NCBI GenBank assembly: GCA_022571985.1
Contig: JACZWU010000001.1
Coordinates: forward strand, 219,501 to 283,500
From: Candidatus Zixiibacteriota bacterium
Lineage (GTDB): Bacteria > Zixibacteria > MSB-5A5 > GN15 > FEB-12
Direction: 5' to 3'
DNA length: 64,000 nt
Shown here: positions 51,498-60,602 of the stretch, piece after piece
Layout of the letters: each line of letters starts with the position of its first letter
How positions within the stretch are numbered: position 1 is the stretch's first letter
Made by a program: the position numbers and the translations under genes
The notes under the pieces: model-generated
What the model was told of the DNA's origin: nothing
What the model saw: the letters and a program-made list of their open reading frames with translations, nothing else
Databases searched by the model: none

Positions 51498-52511
51498 TTA
51501 GGTAAACTGCCTTAAAAATCTGATGTCGTTATTAAAGAACATACGGATGTCGGTTATTTTATGTTTTAGCATGGCCGGCCGCTCGACGCCGGTGCCAAAA
51601 GCATACCCCGTGTATTTTTCGCTGTCTATGCCGGCGTGCTCTAAAACACTGGGGTCAATCATACCGCAACCAAGTATTTCCAGCCAGCCCGAATACTTAC
51701 AAAGCTGGCAGCCTTTTCCATTACAGAGGAAACAGGAGATATCAAGCTCTGCCGATGGTTCGGTAAAGGGAAAATACGAAGGCCGGAACTTGTATTTCAG
51801 ACCCTCTCCAAAATACTCTCTGCAAAAAGCCACCAGAGCGCCTTTGAGATCAGCCATGGTCACTCCCTCGTCGACCATGAAACCGTCTACCTGATGAAAG
51901 GCTACATGGGAGCGGGTAGTGATTGTTTCATAACGGAAACAGAGGCCGGGAGTAATTATTTTTATGGGAGGTTTTCTCTCAGCCAGTATTCTTGACTGCA
52001 CCGGGGTGGTATGAGTACGAAGAAGCCGTCCGCCTTCGACAAAAAAAGTATCCTGCATATCCCGGGCGGGATGGTCGGGCGGAAAGTTCAATGCTGCAAA
52101 ATTAAAATAGTCGGTTTCAACATGAGGTCCGTGGGCAATTTCAAAACCCATGCCGTAAAAGATCTGGCAGATTTCCCCCATGACCTGATTTATAATATGA
52201 GGAGCGCCTGCTCTGGAGGCTGTGCCGGGCAAGGTCGGGTCAAAGATTGTCTTTGGCCCCAAATCAGCAAATGATGTCTGTTTTTCTTTGAGTAAACTTT
52301 CGAGTTTTACTCTGAGTTTGTTAGCGGCAGCGCCTATCTGCTGGCGTTTTTCGGGGGGGACATCTTTTAGCTGTTTTAGTACAGCCGTTACTTTTCCTTT
52401 TCGTCCCAGATATTCAACCTGAATGGCATTAAGTAAATCGAGCGAATCGGAGTTTCCGATTCGCTCAAGAGCTTCTTTTTCTAACTGAATAATCTGTTCA
52501 AGAAGCGGCAT
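51498..52511 (-). CDS. pheS: Phenylalanyl-tRNA synthetase alpha subunit PheS
   Basis: 337 aa. An N-terminal coiled coil (about 1-90) and a class II core: DYFNFAALNFPPDHPARDMQDTFF, LRTHTTPVQSR, FRYETITTRSHVAFHQVDG, LEILGCGMIDPSVLEHAGID and GTGVERPAMLKH. It also carries a small cysteine cluster, CFLCNGKGCQLCKYSGW, probably a zinc knuckle, found in a subset of bacterial PheS. It lies 20 nt after rplT. Confidence 0.97.
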   Translation of the reverse strand: MPLLEQIIQLEKEALERIGNSDSLDLLNAIQVEYLGRKGKVTAVLKQLKDVPPEKRQQIGAAANKLRVKLESLLKEKQTSFADLGPKTIFDPTLPGTASRAGAPHIINQVMGEICQIFYGMGFEIAHGPHVETDYFNFAALNFPPDHPARDMQDTFFVEGGRLLRTHTTPVQSRILAERKPPIKIITPGLCFRYETITTRSHVAFHQVDGFMVDEGVTMADLKGALVAFCREYFGEGLKYKFRPSYFPFTEPSAELDISCFLCNGKGCQLCKYSGWLEILGCGMIDPSVLEHAGIDSEKYTGYAFGTGVERPAMLKHKITDIRMFFNNDIRFLRQFT

Positions 52512-52531
52512 TTATATATTCGAGTTTTCGT

Positions 52532-52882
52532 TTATTTGACTGTAGCCATCTCTGCCAGATTTTTGAAGGTAGTCATATCGCGGGCGGCGATATCTGCCAG
52601 CATCTTTCTATTTAAGTTAACGCCGGCCTGTTTTAGTCCGAACATGAGCTTAGAATAATTCGTACCGCAGATTTTTGCGGCGGCTGAAATACGGATAATC
52701 CATAAAGCACGGAATTCCCGTTTTTTATTTCTTCTGTCACGATAGGCGTATTTTAAGCCTTTGTTAACTGTTTCTACAGCTGTTCTATACAGGCGGCTGC
52801 GAGCGCCATAGTTGCCCCGGGCATGTTTGAGAACTTTCTTATGTCTCTTCTGACCGGCAACCGTATTTCTGGATCTTGGCAT
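52532..52882 (-). CDS. rplT: 50S ribosomal protein L20
   Basis: 116 aa, usual length. Starts MPRSRNTVAGQKRHKKVLKHARGNYG, then RLYRTAVETVNKGLKYAYRDRRNKKREFRALWIIRI, all L20 signatures. L20 is required early in 50S assembly and represses the infC-rpmI-rplT unit in several bacteria. It follows rpmI by 31 nt. Confidence 0.98.
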   Translation of the reverse strand: MPRSRNTVAGQKRHKKVLKHARGNYGARSRLYRTAVETVNKGLKYAYRDRRNKKREFRALWIIRISAAAKICGTNYSKLMFGLKQAGVNLNRKMLADIAARDMTTFKNLAEMATVK

Positions 52883-52913
52883 TAAATTTTACTCCTGAAT
52901 CAATTCCAATAAG

Positions 52914-53105
52914 CTATTGAATTAATCTATCTACTCTCTTGTAATCAGCTTTGGACACCAGAGTTGACTTACGCAGCTTGCGTTTGCGCTTTGGTGATTT
53001 CTTAGTCAGTATATGCCCTTTGTAGGCACGATTTCTCTTTATTTTACCGGAGGCCGTTCTCTTAAATCTTTTGGCAGCCGCTCGGCGTGTTTTCATCTTT
53101 GGCAT
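52914..53105 (-). CDS. rpmI: 50S ribosomal protein L35
   Basis: 63 aa. [45 protein letters not shown] is diagnostic. It lies 42 nt after infC in the conserved infC-rpmI-rplT order. Confidence 0.98.
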   Translation of the reverse strand: MPKMKTRRAAAKRFKRTASGKIKRNRAYKGHILTKKSPKRKRKLRKSTLVSKADYKRVDRLIQ

Positions 53106-53147
53106 ATCTAAAATTTCCTTCCTAGCTGCCTAATATAGTAAATTTTT

Positions 53148-53765
53148 TCACTCTTCGCTTGATGTTTTTTCAACTTTTTCGGAATCAGCCTGTTCGGTCC
53201 TTTTGCCGTCCGGCTTATCGGCATGGGCTTTCTTCAACTCGTTCATTATCTGAGAGTTAGGGGAAACAACCATGCTCATGGTGCGGCCTTCCATCTTGGG
53301 GGCTGACTCAACATCGGCAATTTCCGATATATCTTCAACCAGCCTTTGCAGGAGTTTCCTGCCCATTTCGGTATAAGCCATTTCGCGGCCGCGAAACATG
53401 ACAAAAGCCCGGACTTTGCTGCCTGAGCTTAGAAACTCTTTGACATGCTTGGTTTTAAACTGATAGTCATGCTCGTCAATTTTTGGCCGATAGCGCATCT
53501 CTTTCATCTGGAAAGAGTGCTGTTTCTTTTTTGAAATACGCTCTTTTTTGGATTGCTCATACTTGTATTTTCCGTAGTCGAGAATCCGGCAGACAGGAGG
53601 ACGGCTGGTTGGCGCAACTTCGACTAAATCAAGTCCGGCATCTTTGGCTCTTTGAATGGCCTCGTTGGTTGGAATTATTCCTACCTGCTCTCCTTCAAGG
53701 CCGATAAGCCTTATGGGAGAGATTCTAATAGTTTCATTTACGCGCAGTTTCTTTTTGCTTGTTAT
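53148..53765 (-). CDS. infC: Translation initiation factor IF-3 with an ATA start codon
   Basis: 205 aa. No ATG, GTG or TTG opens the N-terminal domain; the in-frame ATG at 53507 is Met87 and lies inside the protein. Reading upstream of it gives the full N-domain (NETIRISPIRLIGLEGEQVGI, AKDAGLDLVEVAPTSRPPVCR, DYGKYKYEQSKKE) back to an ATA at 53765, with AGGAGG exactly 5 nt before it. infC is known for AUU, AUC or AUA starts, which let IF3 limit its own synthesis. A Ser/Glu-rich tail follows the C-domain. The ribosome-binding site overlaps the thrS stop. Confidence 0.93.
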   Translation of the reverse strand: MTSKKKLRVNETIRISPIRLIGLEGEQVGIIPTNEAIQRAKDAGLDLVEVAPTSRPPVCRILDYGKYKYEQSKKERISKKKQHSFQMKEMRYRPKIDEHDYQFKTKHVKEFLSSGSKVRAFVMFRGREMAYTEMGRKLLQRLVEDISEIADVESAPKMEGRTMSMVVSPNSQIMNELKKAHADKPDGKRTEQADSEKVEKTSSEE

Positions 53766-53774
53766 AAGTTCCTC

Positions 53775-55709
53775 CTAGTCAACATTTTCCTGTAAGCCTT
53801 TTCCAGCTATTTCTGTGGCAAATTTTTCGATTGCTTTATCAATTGTCATAGGTCCCTGGTCGCCATGGCCATGTTTTCTGACCGACACCGTTTTGGACTC
53901 TACTTCCTTGCCCCCCACTATAAACATATATGGCACTTTCATCAACTCCGCATTGCGAATTTTTGCCCCAATCTTTTCAGAGCGGTCGTCTACTTCTGCT
54001 CTAATATCGGCGGATTTGAGCTTTTTCGAAATTTCTTCAGCATACTCTATGAAATTATCTGTTATCGGCAGAATCTTGACCTGAACCGGCGCCAGCCAGA
54101 GCGGGAAATTGCCACCATAGTGCTCCAGCAACACCCCGAAAAATCTCTCGATTGAGCCCAAGAGAGCCCGGTGAATCATATACGGGCGCTTCTGCTTGCC
54201 GTCTGAATCGATATAATTCATATCAAATCGCTCCGGCAGCGAGAAATCGAACTGTATGGTAGAACATTGCCAGGAGCGATTTAAGGAATCTTTAATCAAA
54301 ATGTCAATTTTGGGGCCATAGAAAGCACCGCCGCCTTCGTCTATTTCATATTTTAAGCCGGCCTTGTCGAGAGCCATCTTGAGTCCGGCTTCGGCTCGCA
54401 ACCAGTCGGCCGGGTCGCCTATCGCTTTTTCCGGTCTGGTCGATAACATTATATCATAGTTCTTAAAGCCGAAGGCAGCCAGAATGTGAATGCAAAAATT
54501 AAGTGTCCAGTCTAATTCTTCTTCCATCTTGTCCTGCGCCACAAAGTGGTGGGCATCATCCTGGGTAAAGCCGCGTACTCTCATCAAACCGTGCAGGACT
54601 CCGGGGCGCTCGTAGCGATAGACAGTACCCAGCTCCGCCCAGCGCAGCGGCAAATCCCGATATGACCAGAGACGGGACTTATACATAATAATATGGAAAG
54701 GACAGTTCATCGGCTTGAGCTGATACTGGTGCTGGTCGACATCCATCGGACCAAACATACTCTCACTGTAGAAATCAGTATGGCCGCTTCGCTCCCATAG
54801 AGAACGATGGGCTATATGAGGAGAATAGAGCAGCTCATAGCCATATTTTAAGTGTTCCTGCCGCCAGAAGTTTTCGATTTCATTTCGGATACGGGCGCCC
54901 TTGGGCATCCAAAGTACTAAACCGGCGCCTACCTCCTCTGAAAAATGAAACAGCTCCAGTTGTTTGCCGAGCAGCCGATGGTCGCGCTTTTTGGCTTCTT
55001 CTAAAAGTTCAAGGTGTTCGTCCAAAAGAGATTTCTTGGGAAAAGATACTCCGTAAATTCTCTGGAGCATCTGTCTTTTTTCATCTCCGCGCCAGTAAGC
55101 TCCGGAAGTTGAAGTCAGCTTGAAAGCCTTGACGATGCCGGTGTTGGGAATATGCGGCCCGCGGCAGAGGTCTTCAAATTTTGACTGATAATAGAAAGTA
55201 ACAGTTTCGCCTTCAATTCCTTCTAATAGCTCTACTTTATAAGGCGCGTCTTTTGACTTGAAATATTCAATTGACTCTAACCGGTTTTTTACCTGGCAGC
55301 TGAATGCGGCCTTTTCGGCAACGATTTCTTTCATTCGCTTTTCTATACGCTCGAGGTCTTCGGGAGTAAAAGGCTTATCGACTTCGAAGTCGTAGTACCA
55401 GCCGGTATCAATTGGCGGGCCTATGGCCAGCTTTACCTCCGGGAAAAGTTCCTGTACCGCCTGTGCCATTATGTGCGAACTGGAATGCCAGAAAACTTCA
55501 CGGCCTTCGGGATCATTAAAAGTAAGTATTTGAATCGGTGCGCTGTCTGCTACCGGCCGGCTTAGGTCTGTAACTATGCCGTCAACTTTTATAGCCACCG
55601 CTTCTTTGGCCAGTCGGGGCGAAATTGACTTGGCCACATCAAAACCGGTAACGCCGGATTCGAAATCTCTTACCGAGCCGTCCGGAAATTTTATCTGCAC
55701 ATTTGACAT
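53775..55709 (-). CDS. thrS: Threonyl-tRNA synthetase
   Basis: 644 aa. An N-terminal TGS domain (1-62), the editing domain with HSSSHIMAQAVQELFP (HxxxH) and RGPHIPNTG, the class II core with QYQLKPMNCPFHIIMYKS (motif Cys), YRYERPGVLHGLMRVRGFTQDDAH and IHRALLGSIERFFG, and the anticodon-binding C-terminus (PVQVKILPITDNFIEYAEEI). It heads the thrS-infC-rpmI-rplT-pheS-pheT order. It starts 82 nt after the tRNA-Val gene and likely shares its promoter. Confidence 0.98.
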   Translation of the reverse strand: MSNVQIKFPDGSVRDFESGVTGFDVAKSISPRLAKEAVAIKVDGIVTDLSRPVADSAPIQILTFNDPEGREVFWHSSSHIMAQAVQELFPEVKLAIGPPIDTGWYYDFEVDKPFTPEDLERIEKRMKEIVAEKAAFSCQVKNRLESIEYFKSKDAPYKVELLEGIEGETVTFYYQSKFEDLCRGPHIPNTGIVKAFKLTSTSGAYWRGDEKRQMLQRIYGVSFPKKSLLDEHLELLEEAKKRDHRLLGKQLELFHFSEEVGAGLVLWMPKGARIRNEIENFWRQEHLKYGYELLYSPHIAHRSLWERSGHTDFYSESMFGPMDVDQHQYQLKPMNCPFHIIMYKSRLWSYRDLPLRWAELGTVYRYERPGVLHGLMRVRGFTQDDAHHFVAQDKMEEELDWTLNFCIHILAAFGFKNYDIMLSTRPEKAIGDPADWLRAEAGLKMALDKAGLKYEIDEGGGAFYGPKIDILIKDSLNRSWQCSTIQFDFSLPERFDMNYIDSDGKQKRPYMIHRALLGSIERFFGVLLEHYGGNFPLWLAPVQVKILPITDNFIEYAEEISKKLKSADIRAEVDDRSEKIGAKIRNAELMKVPYMFIVGGKEVESKTVSVRKHGHGDQGPMTIDKAIEKFATEIAGKGLQENVD

Positions 55710-55790
55710 TTTTTTTCAGTTCCTAAAACAGGAAAGCAAATACTCAAAATTCCTTTCAATTACGGTTTCCTTAACAACACACCAGCATAA

Positions 55791-55867
55791 TGGTGGGCGA
55801 TAGTGGATTTGAACCACTGACCCCTTGCATGTCAAGCAAGTACTCTAACCAACTGAGCTAATCGCCC
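55791..55867 (-). tRNA. tRNA-Val, anticodon GAC
   Basis: 77 nt including an encoded CCA. Acceptor GGGCGAT pairs with ATCGCCC; D-arm GCTC/GAGT (three pairs and a G-T wobble); anticodon stem CTTGC/GCAAG with loop TTGACAT (anticodon GAC at loop positions 3-5); T-arm AGTGG/CCACT with loop TTCAAAT. All canonical. Confidence 0.97.
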
Positions 55868-55919
55868 ATATGCTGTTTATGGTCGAAACTAACAAACGGC
55901 CTATGGCCGCCAGGGCTAA

Positions 55920-55948
55920 TTCATATAATTTTATATCGATAATGTCAA
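55920..55948 (-). promoter_or_regulatory. Promoter of the tRNA-Val / thrS operon
   Basis: Perfect -35 TTGACA (55948-55943), 17-nt spacer, -10 TATGAA (55925-55920) on the minus strand, about 50 nt before the tRNA. No T-box leader was seen before thrS. Confidence 0.65.
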
Positions 55949-56082
55949 GGCTAAGTTTAGCCTAAGATAAAGTTATGACCAAAGTTAGCAAGATTTTCTG
56001 ATTATCAGATGGTTCTTGAAAAGATTCATGACATTCGCCTCATCCGATAAGGAAGTTCCGTGCACCGGCAGAGCCGAGAGCT

Positions 56083-56964
56083 TTAGACACCGGCTATCTG
56101 AACAAATGTTTCGGCTTTCAGGTACTCTTCTTTAAGCCGTTCACACAGGTCAGGTATCATGTCTTCGGTGATTCCGAGCTTTTCTAAGGCTCCGTCTTCA
56201 AGTCTGTCGTTAAACAATTTTGCATCATCATCAAAGAAAGACTTCTTGGCGATGAAGTTACCGACGTGAACTACGAATGGGGCCAGCAGTTCAACCGGGC
56301 ATGTGCTCGGATGGTGGTGATAGACAATGGCGTGCTGAAGTTTTCTAGGCAGTTTCCATTGGCTACCCAAAAACCCGCCAATCTGGGCATGATTGTATCC
56401 GAAGACCATTTCTTCGAGATCGTAATCCGAAGTTGTAGTATCGGTTTGTCGACGTTCAATTAATTGCTTAAACTCGTCAGGCAGATAGCAGGCAATTACG
56501 ATTTTACCTATATCGTGAAGAAGGCCTGCTGAAAATGAAGAATCAATATCAATCGGTTCATTTGTATCGGACTTAGCGGCAACCAGTCGGCTGGCCGAAG
56601 CCACCGCCAGCGAGTGCCGCCAAAAATGGTCCTGGTACTGGCGGTCGAGAGCATCGCCATGGAACATGTCGAGGACTGAAGCTGACAGGACAAGATTACG
56701 CACGGCTTCCATACCAATAATTACTACGGCCTGTTTTACAGTCTCAATTTCACGGGGTAAACCGTAGAAAGCAGAGTTGGTAAGTTTGAGCACTTTGGCA
56801 GAGATGGCCGGGTCTTCCATAAGAATTGCAGCAACCGTTGCGGCGCTGGCATCATCTTCGTTCAAAGCTTTTTGAATTTGTTGAAAAACAAGAGGAGGAG
56901 TCGGCAAGTTATTAATATTTGAAATAACCTGTTTGACTTTGTTGTCTATAGCTACTGCTTCCAT
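56083..56964 (-). CDS. HDOD-domain signalling protein
   Basis: 293 aa. The HDOD core covers about 15-230: LPTPPLVFQQIQKALN, LMEDPAISAKVLKLTNSAFYGLPREIETVKQAVVIIGMEAVRNLVLSASV, FSAGLLHDIGKIVIACYLPDEFKQL and HAIVYHHHPSTCP. HDOD proteins are HD-fold relatives that act in signalling, often in motility and cyclic-di-GMP circuits. The second half keeps the GLLHDIGK HD pair, which many HDOD proteins have lost. It follows the flagellar filament cluster by 20 nt, after the FlgM-like gene, fitting a motility role. Confidence 0.9.
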   Translation of the reverse strand: MEAVAIDNKVKQVISNINNLPTPPLVFQQIQKALNEDDASAATVAAILMEDPAISAKVLKLTNSAFYGLPREIETVKQAVVIIGMEAVRNLVLSASVLDMFHGDALDRQYQDHFWRHSLAVASASRLVAAKSDTNEPIDIDSSFSAGLLHDIGKIVIACYLPDEFKQLIERRQTDTTTSDYDLEEMVFGYNHAQIGGFLGSQWKLPRKLQHAIVYHHHPSTCPVELLAPFVVHVGNFIAKKSFFDDDAKLFNDRLEDGALEKLGITEDMIPDLCERLKEEYLKAETFVQIAGV

Positions 56965-56983
56965 ATGTTTACCATCTGTTGTT

Positions 56984-57172
56984 TTAGAATTCCTCTGTCA
57001 GCCTCTTGACAACCTTTTCAATAACATCATCACTATTGTAAAAGCCTGACTGAACCCGTCTTTTTAGCATCTCAATTTTTTCGTTTCTATCTGCATTTCT
57101 GGATTGAGCTGACTTTTCCCGCCTACTCATTTTCTTCAGATTTTCATCCTGATGTTGGCTTCCCATAAGCAT
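56984..57172 (-). CDS. FlgM-like anti-sigma-28 factor
   Basis: 62 aa from the ATG at 57172, fixed by AAGGAGGT 6 nt upstream. The C-terminal half, RNEKIEMLKRRVQSGFYNSDDVIEKVVKRLTEEF, follows the FlgM pattern (REKIxxLKxxIxxGxYxxDxxxIAxxL) that binds sigma-28; the N-terminal half is polar and disordered, as in FlgM. FlgM is exported when the hook is finished, freeing sigma-28 for filament genes. The neighbours are FlgN-like, fliS, fliD and fliC, and fliC has a sigma-28 promoter. The homology is weak in the N-terminus. Confidence 0.78.
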   Translation of the reverse strand: MLMGSQHQDENLKKMSRREKSAQSRNADRNEKIEMLKRRVQSGFYNSDDVIEKVVKRLTEEF

Positions 57173-57238
57173 ATCTGCACCTCCTTCTTCCCATGCGGCA
57201 GTGCTTCCCGCTTTTATTCCACTTACCTTTTCAGCCGG

Positions 57239-57700
57239 TCAATTATTCCCATCCACAAAATATGGAGAACTGTCCGGCTCACCCATATAGTTTATAATTT
57301 TATGACTATTCTTGAGCTTGTTTAGCTCCTCTCTGATTCTGTCGTATCTTCCCTGCAAATATTCTTCACATTCGCTGACAATTCCTATGCTCCTCTTAAT
57401 CAGAGTGGCAATACTATTAGTCAGCTTTTTGACTTCAGGCAAAGTTGAGGCCATATCAAAGATATCCGGGTTACGGGCTTTTAAGAGCGCTACCTTTTCG
57501 TCTGATTGCTTGATTCGAGCGTGAAACCTTTGAATCTCAGCGAAAAGATCAAGCAAACGGTCATCTTTGTTAAATTTTATCTGATCTCTTTGTTTATCAA
57601 GCATAATATAGAGTGACTGATAAAACGTATATTCTTTCTTTAAAACGGACAAAAGTTCCTGTTCCAACTGATTGAGCGCCTTGTAGTCCATTGATCCCAT
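57239..57700 (-). CDS. FlgN-like flagellar export chaperone
   Basis: 153 aa, starting at the ATG at 57700 (another at 57691 is possible). A long helical coiled-coil chain: YKALNQLEQELLSVLKKEYTFYQSLYIMLDKQRDQIKF, then a second helix pair and a flexible end SPYFVDGNN, like the C-terminal peptide of FlgN that binds hook-filament proteins. FlgN chaperones FlgK and FlgL. The identification rests on fold pattern and position after fliS. Confidence 0.78.
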   Translation of the reverse strand: MGSMDYKALNQLEQELLSVLKKEYTFYQSLYIMLDKQRDQIKFNKDDRLLDLFAEIQRFHARIKQSDEKVALLKARNPDIFDMASTLPEVKKLTNSIATLIKRSIGIVSECEEYLQGRYDRIREELNKLKNSHKIINYMGEPDSSPYFVDGNN

Positions 57701-57705
57701 ATAAT

Positions 57706-58143
57706 TTAAGCCGACGTTACAAATTCTGGTTTTGCACCGTTATTGCCTGATTCGGCTTTGTTACCGGCGCCGTTCTTTTGCTGATCTTTTAGCCCCTGCC
57801 AGCCTTCCCTGACATTCTTGAGCACACTTATGTTATCGTCAATAATTTTCAAATCTTTTGTAGCCTGAGCAATATCGGTCTGATTCAGCACGAAGGCATA
57901 AATCTTACCTAATCTCTCGGCAATTTCTCCGCCGTTTTTGGGGTCCAAAGTAGTATATAGATGAGTTACAAATTTCTTGGCTTTTTCCATCTTTTCGTAA
58001 CCGGCGTTCAGGTCGTTTTTTTTATACAACTCGGCGGCCTCTGTGAAAGCTGCGATTGCTCCATCATATACTTTTAAGATTAAATCTACCTGCGACAGTC
58101 CCAGGGTACTGGTAGACTCGTAGGCTTTTAAGTTTTTGTTCAT
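57706..58143 (-). CDS. fliS: Flagellin chaperone FliS
   Basis: 145 aa. Helical protein with LKAYESTSTLGLSQVDLILKVYDGAIAAFTEAAELYKK, LDPKNGGEIAERLGKIYAFVLNQ and VLKNVREGWQGL, typical of FliS. It holds the flagellin C-terminus unfolded for export. A Gly/Asn/Lys-rich tail follows. It lies 12 nt after fliD. Confidence 0.95.
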   Translation of the reverse strand: MNKNLKAYESTSTLGLSQVDLILKVYDGAIAAFTEAAELYKKNDLNAGYEKMEKAKKFVTHLYTTLDPKNGGEIAERLGKIYAFVLNQTDIAQATKDLKIIDDNISVLKNVREGWQGLKDQQKNGAGNKAESGNNGAKPEFVTSA

Positions 58144-58155
58144 AGGCTGTGGTTT

Positions 58156-60501
58156 CTAATTTCTACTTCTGCCAATAACCCAGTTTGCGTTTAGTGAAGC
58201 AAGTTGGGTAGTAAGAAATTGGCCAATGCTGTTTAGTTGTCCCAGTGAAGTTTCCAGTTCAATGAATTGCTCTATTAAGGAATGCCTCCTGAGTTCCAGT
58301 CTTTCGTCTATTTCACCAATTCTTTTGTTAAGATCCGCGATCTGGTTTTCTGTCGCCTTGATTCTGCGGTCAAATGTTCCTTCACCGACAGCTATAACTG
58401 AATCGACGAATTCATCAAGCTGTGAGGCAATGCCGCGGGTAACGGTAACTATTGCTTCGGCACCGGCTGTTAGCTGCGTAGAGTCCAGGTCAATTATGAG
58501 CTTCAGCCCGTCTGTCTTGAGATTGCCTTCTTCGCCGGTAAGAAACTGCCCCGAACCTTCGGCCTTTTCACCATTGATAGTCCCTTCGACATCAACGCCG
58601 GCATAAGAAGTTCCAGCGATCAGACCTAAAATACTGTGGGCTGAGTTAGACTGCGAAGCTACGATTTCAATTTTGGAAGTCGTTCCATAGGTGCTGCTTG
58701 TGAACTGGACATAACCGGTACTGCCACCAGTAGAGACCCATTCTACTTCAATTCCCTGCTTCCCAATTTTCGCATCGGCCTGTATCTTTTCATTGATTTC
58801 ATTAATCAATTCTGCACTTGTATCATAGGTGGCTTGGGTCAGGATAATTTCATTTGATTCAAGTTTATTGACTTTGATTTTAATGCGGCTATTGCTGCTG
58901 TCGATGACAATCGGAGTAGAGGCCGGGTCGGTAATTACTGCTCCCTGAAAGCGGCCGTGGGTGGCAACCTGGGTTATATCCACTTCAAATGATTCACCTG
59001 TAACAGTTTCAGGCTGAGCCGAAAAAAACGTCACAAATGACGAACTCGACGAAGCGCCATCTGTAAAGAGAGTAATGACATCATCAAGATTATTTTCGAG
59101 GGCATCATTAAGTCTGCTGGAATCTGCAATTGCTAAGACTCCCGCGCCCAGAGTACGAATTCCAATAGAAAACAGTTGATTGAAATTAGTCTCAATGCCC
59201 TTGATTCTGGCCCCGAGAGTCCTTCGCAGTGTGTTTTGAACAGTCTGGACAGTCAAGTCGCCAAATAGTGTTCCGGATACGCCAGTATCCTGGTTGAAAG
59301 AGTTCTGGTCATCGATAAACTCGTTAATATCATTATATGTTCTTATGAATTCATTAATGCTATTACGAATCGCCGAGGTGTTGATGGATGTAGTTATAGT
59401 AACGCTGCTTCCGGCTGATGTTTTTTCTAAAACAGTAAACTCCAGTCCGGCTAATACATCTTTAAAAGTATTGTTACTTGAGGTAACAGTAATGGCAGAA
59501 CCACTGCCTCCTGTAGAACCTAAGGCGATTTTTGCATCGGAACCTTCCTGCAGCAGCGGCGAAAATGTCTGTACTTGAAAAGTATCACCGGCATTGAGTT
59601 TTCCGGCGGAAAAACTTAGTTTCAGCCCGTCTGAGCCGGTTCCTGTCAGAGTAACTTCAGTCGCAGCTGCAGAGACTGTGATTGTTCCGGAATTTGTACC
59701 ATCGGTCCAGTCAATAGTAATAGTATCCGTACCGACTGTCTGCTCGCCGGTTCCCTGAACTGTAAAAGTATAAATTTTGTTTTCACTTCCGGAATATGAA
59801 GCGGTAGCTCCCAGGGTTACGATTGAATCGGAGCCGCTGGCAAATGAAATGGTTTCCGGCACATCAAACGAGGAATTTGTGAAGTCGAGGTTGGTGCCGC
59901 CTGTTAATGATGTCGAGATAGTGACTTTGCTTTGCAGGCCGGTTTTGTTAGAAGTGAGCAGCAATCTGTATTCATTTTCAGATGAGCCGTCGTTTATAAT
60001 AGAGGCAGTAACTCCGAGTCCGGCGTCGTTAATGGCGCTTTTTATTCCTGTTAGAGAGTTGTTGGTAGAATCAATTGTAACGATTGCAGAAGTGCCGTCG
60101 CCGACCTGTATTGAAATTGTGCCAGTTCCGAATGACGCTACTGAAGCATCGGAAATTCCCTGGCTGGCCATCTGATGATTACGGGCCAGTTCCAGGACCT
60201 GCAGGCTGTAAGAGCCGCTGCCGAGTCTTCCGGTAGACGTCGCTGATAATATAGTGTCATCGGACACTTTTACCGATGAAGCTTCAAAGGTGCTGACTCT
60301 CTTTAGATTTGCTATTTGAGTGCTTAATGCTAAGAATTTTGCCTGCAGCGCTTTGAGTGTGGAAACTTCGTTAGTTTTGTCTTGAACTTGAAATTCCAGC
60401 AGAAAAGCGTTACTGCGCTGGGACTGGATAATTGCATCGATAATTTCGGTGGTGTTGAGGCCTGAATTTATTCCGTCAATGGAACCTACAACGTGACTCA
60501 T
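58156..60501 (-). CDS. fliD: Flagellar hook-associated protein 2 (filament cap) FliD
   Basis: 781 aa, longer than the usual 450-650. N-terminal FliD domain: SIDGINSGLNTTEIIDAIIQSQR and VQDKTNEVSTLKALQAKFLAL. The C-terminal helical domain is at about 650-781: LNKRIGEIDERLELRRHSLIEQFIELETSLGQLNSIGQFLTTQLASLN. The central Ser/Thr/Gly-rich part is the expanded, surface-exposed portion of the cap. AGGAG lies 6 nt before the ATG. It caps the growing filament and directs flagellin polymerisation. Confidence 0.95.
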   Translation of the reverse strand: MSHVVGSIDGINSGLNTTEIIDAIIQSQRSNAFLLEFQVQDKTNEVSTLKALQAKFLALSTQIANLKRVSTFEASSVKVSDDTILSATSTGRLGSGSYSLQVLELARNHQMASQGISDASVASFGTGTISIQVGDGTSAIVTIDSTNNSLTGIKSAINDAGLGVTASIINDGSSENEYRLLLTSNKTGLQSKVTISTSLTGGTNLDFTNSSFDVPETISFASGSDSIVTLGATASYSGSENKIYTFTVQGTGEQTVGTDTITIDWTDGTNSGTITVSAAATEVTLTGTGSDGLKLSFSAGKLNAGDTFQVQTFSPLLQEGSDAKIALGSTGGSGSAITVTSSNNTFKDVLAGLEFTVLEKTSAGSSVTITTSINTSAIRNSINEFIRTYNDINEFIDDQNSFNQDTGVSGTLFGDLTVQTVQNTLRRTLGARIKGIETNFNQLFSIGIRTLGAGVLAIADSSRLNDALENNLDDVITLFTDGASSSSSFVTFFSAQPETVTGESFEVDITQVATHGRFQGAVITDPASTPIVIDSSNSRIKIKVNKLESNEIILTQATYDTSAELINEINEKIQADAKIGKQGIEVEWVSTGGSTGYVQFTSSTYGTTSKIEIVASQSNSAHSILGLIAGTSYAGVDVEGTINGEKAEGSGQFLTGEEGNLKTDGLKLIIDLDSTQLTAGAEAIVTVTRGIASQLDEFVDSVIAVGEGTFDRRIKATENQIADLNKRIGEIDERLELRRHSLIEQFIELETSLGQLNSIGQFLTTQLASLNANWVIGRSRN

Positions 60502-60551
60502 TTTAACTCCTGTATCATATCAAATGACTTCAATGTCTTTCATCGTTGTCT

Positions 60552-60585
60552 CAAAAATACCGGAGGAGGAGTGCTCCTCCTCCGG
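60552..60585 (-). terminator. Strong terminator between fliC and fliD
   Basis: A perfect 12-bp inverted repeat (CCGGAGGAGGAG and its complement) with a 2-nt centre, followed on the minus strand by TATTTTTGA. It should end most fliC transcripts, keeping FliD low relative to flagellin. Confidence 0.9.
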
Positions 60586-60602
60586 ATTTCTCTTTATATA
60601 TA

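Noticed and set aside
53148-53507. Starting infC at the ATG at 53507 (119 aa)
   Set aside because: That would remove the whole IF3 N-domain, which is intact upstream in the same frame.
55710-55790. T-box leader before thrS
   Set aside because: The gap from tRNA to thrS is 81 nt, too short for a T-box, and no T-box motif was seen.
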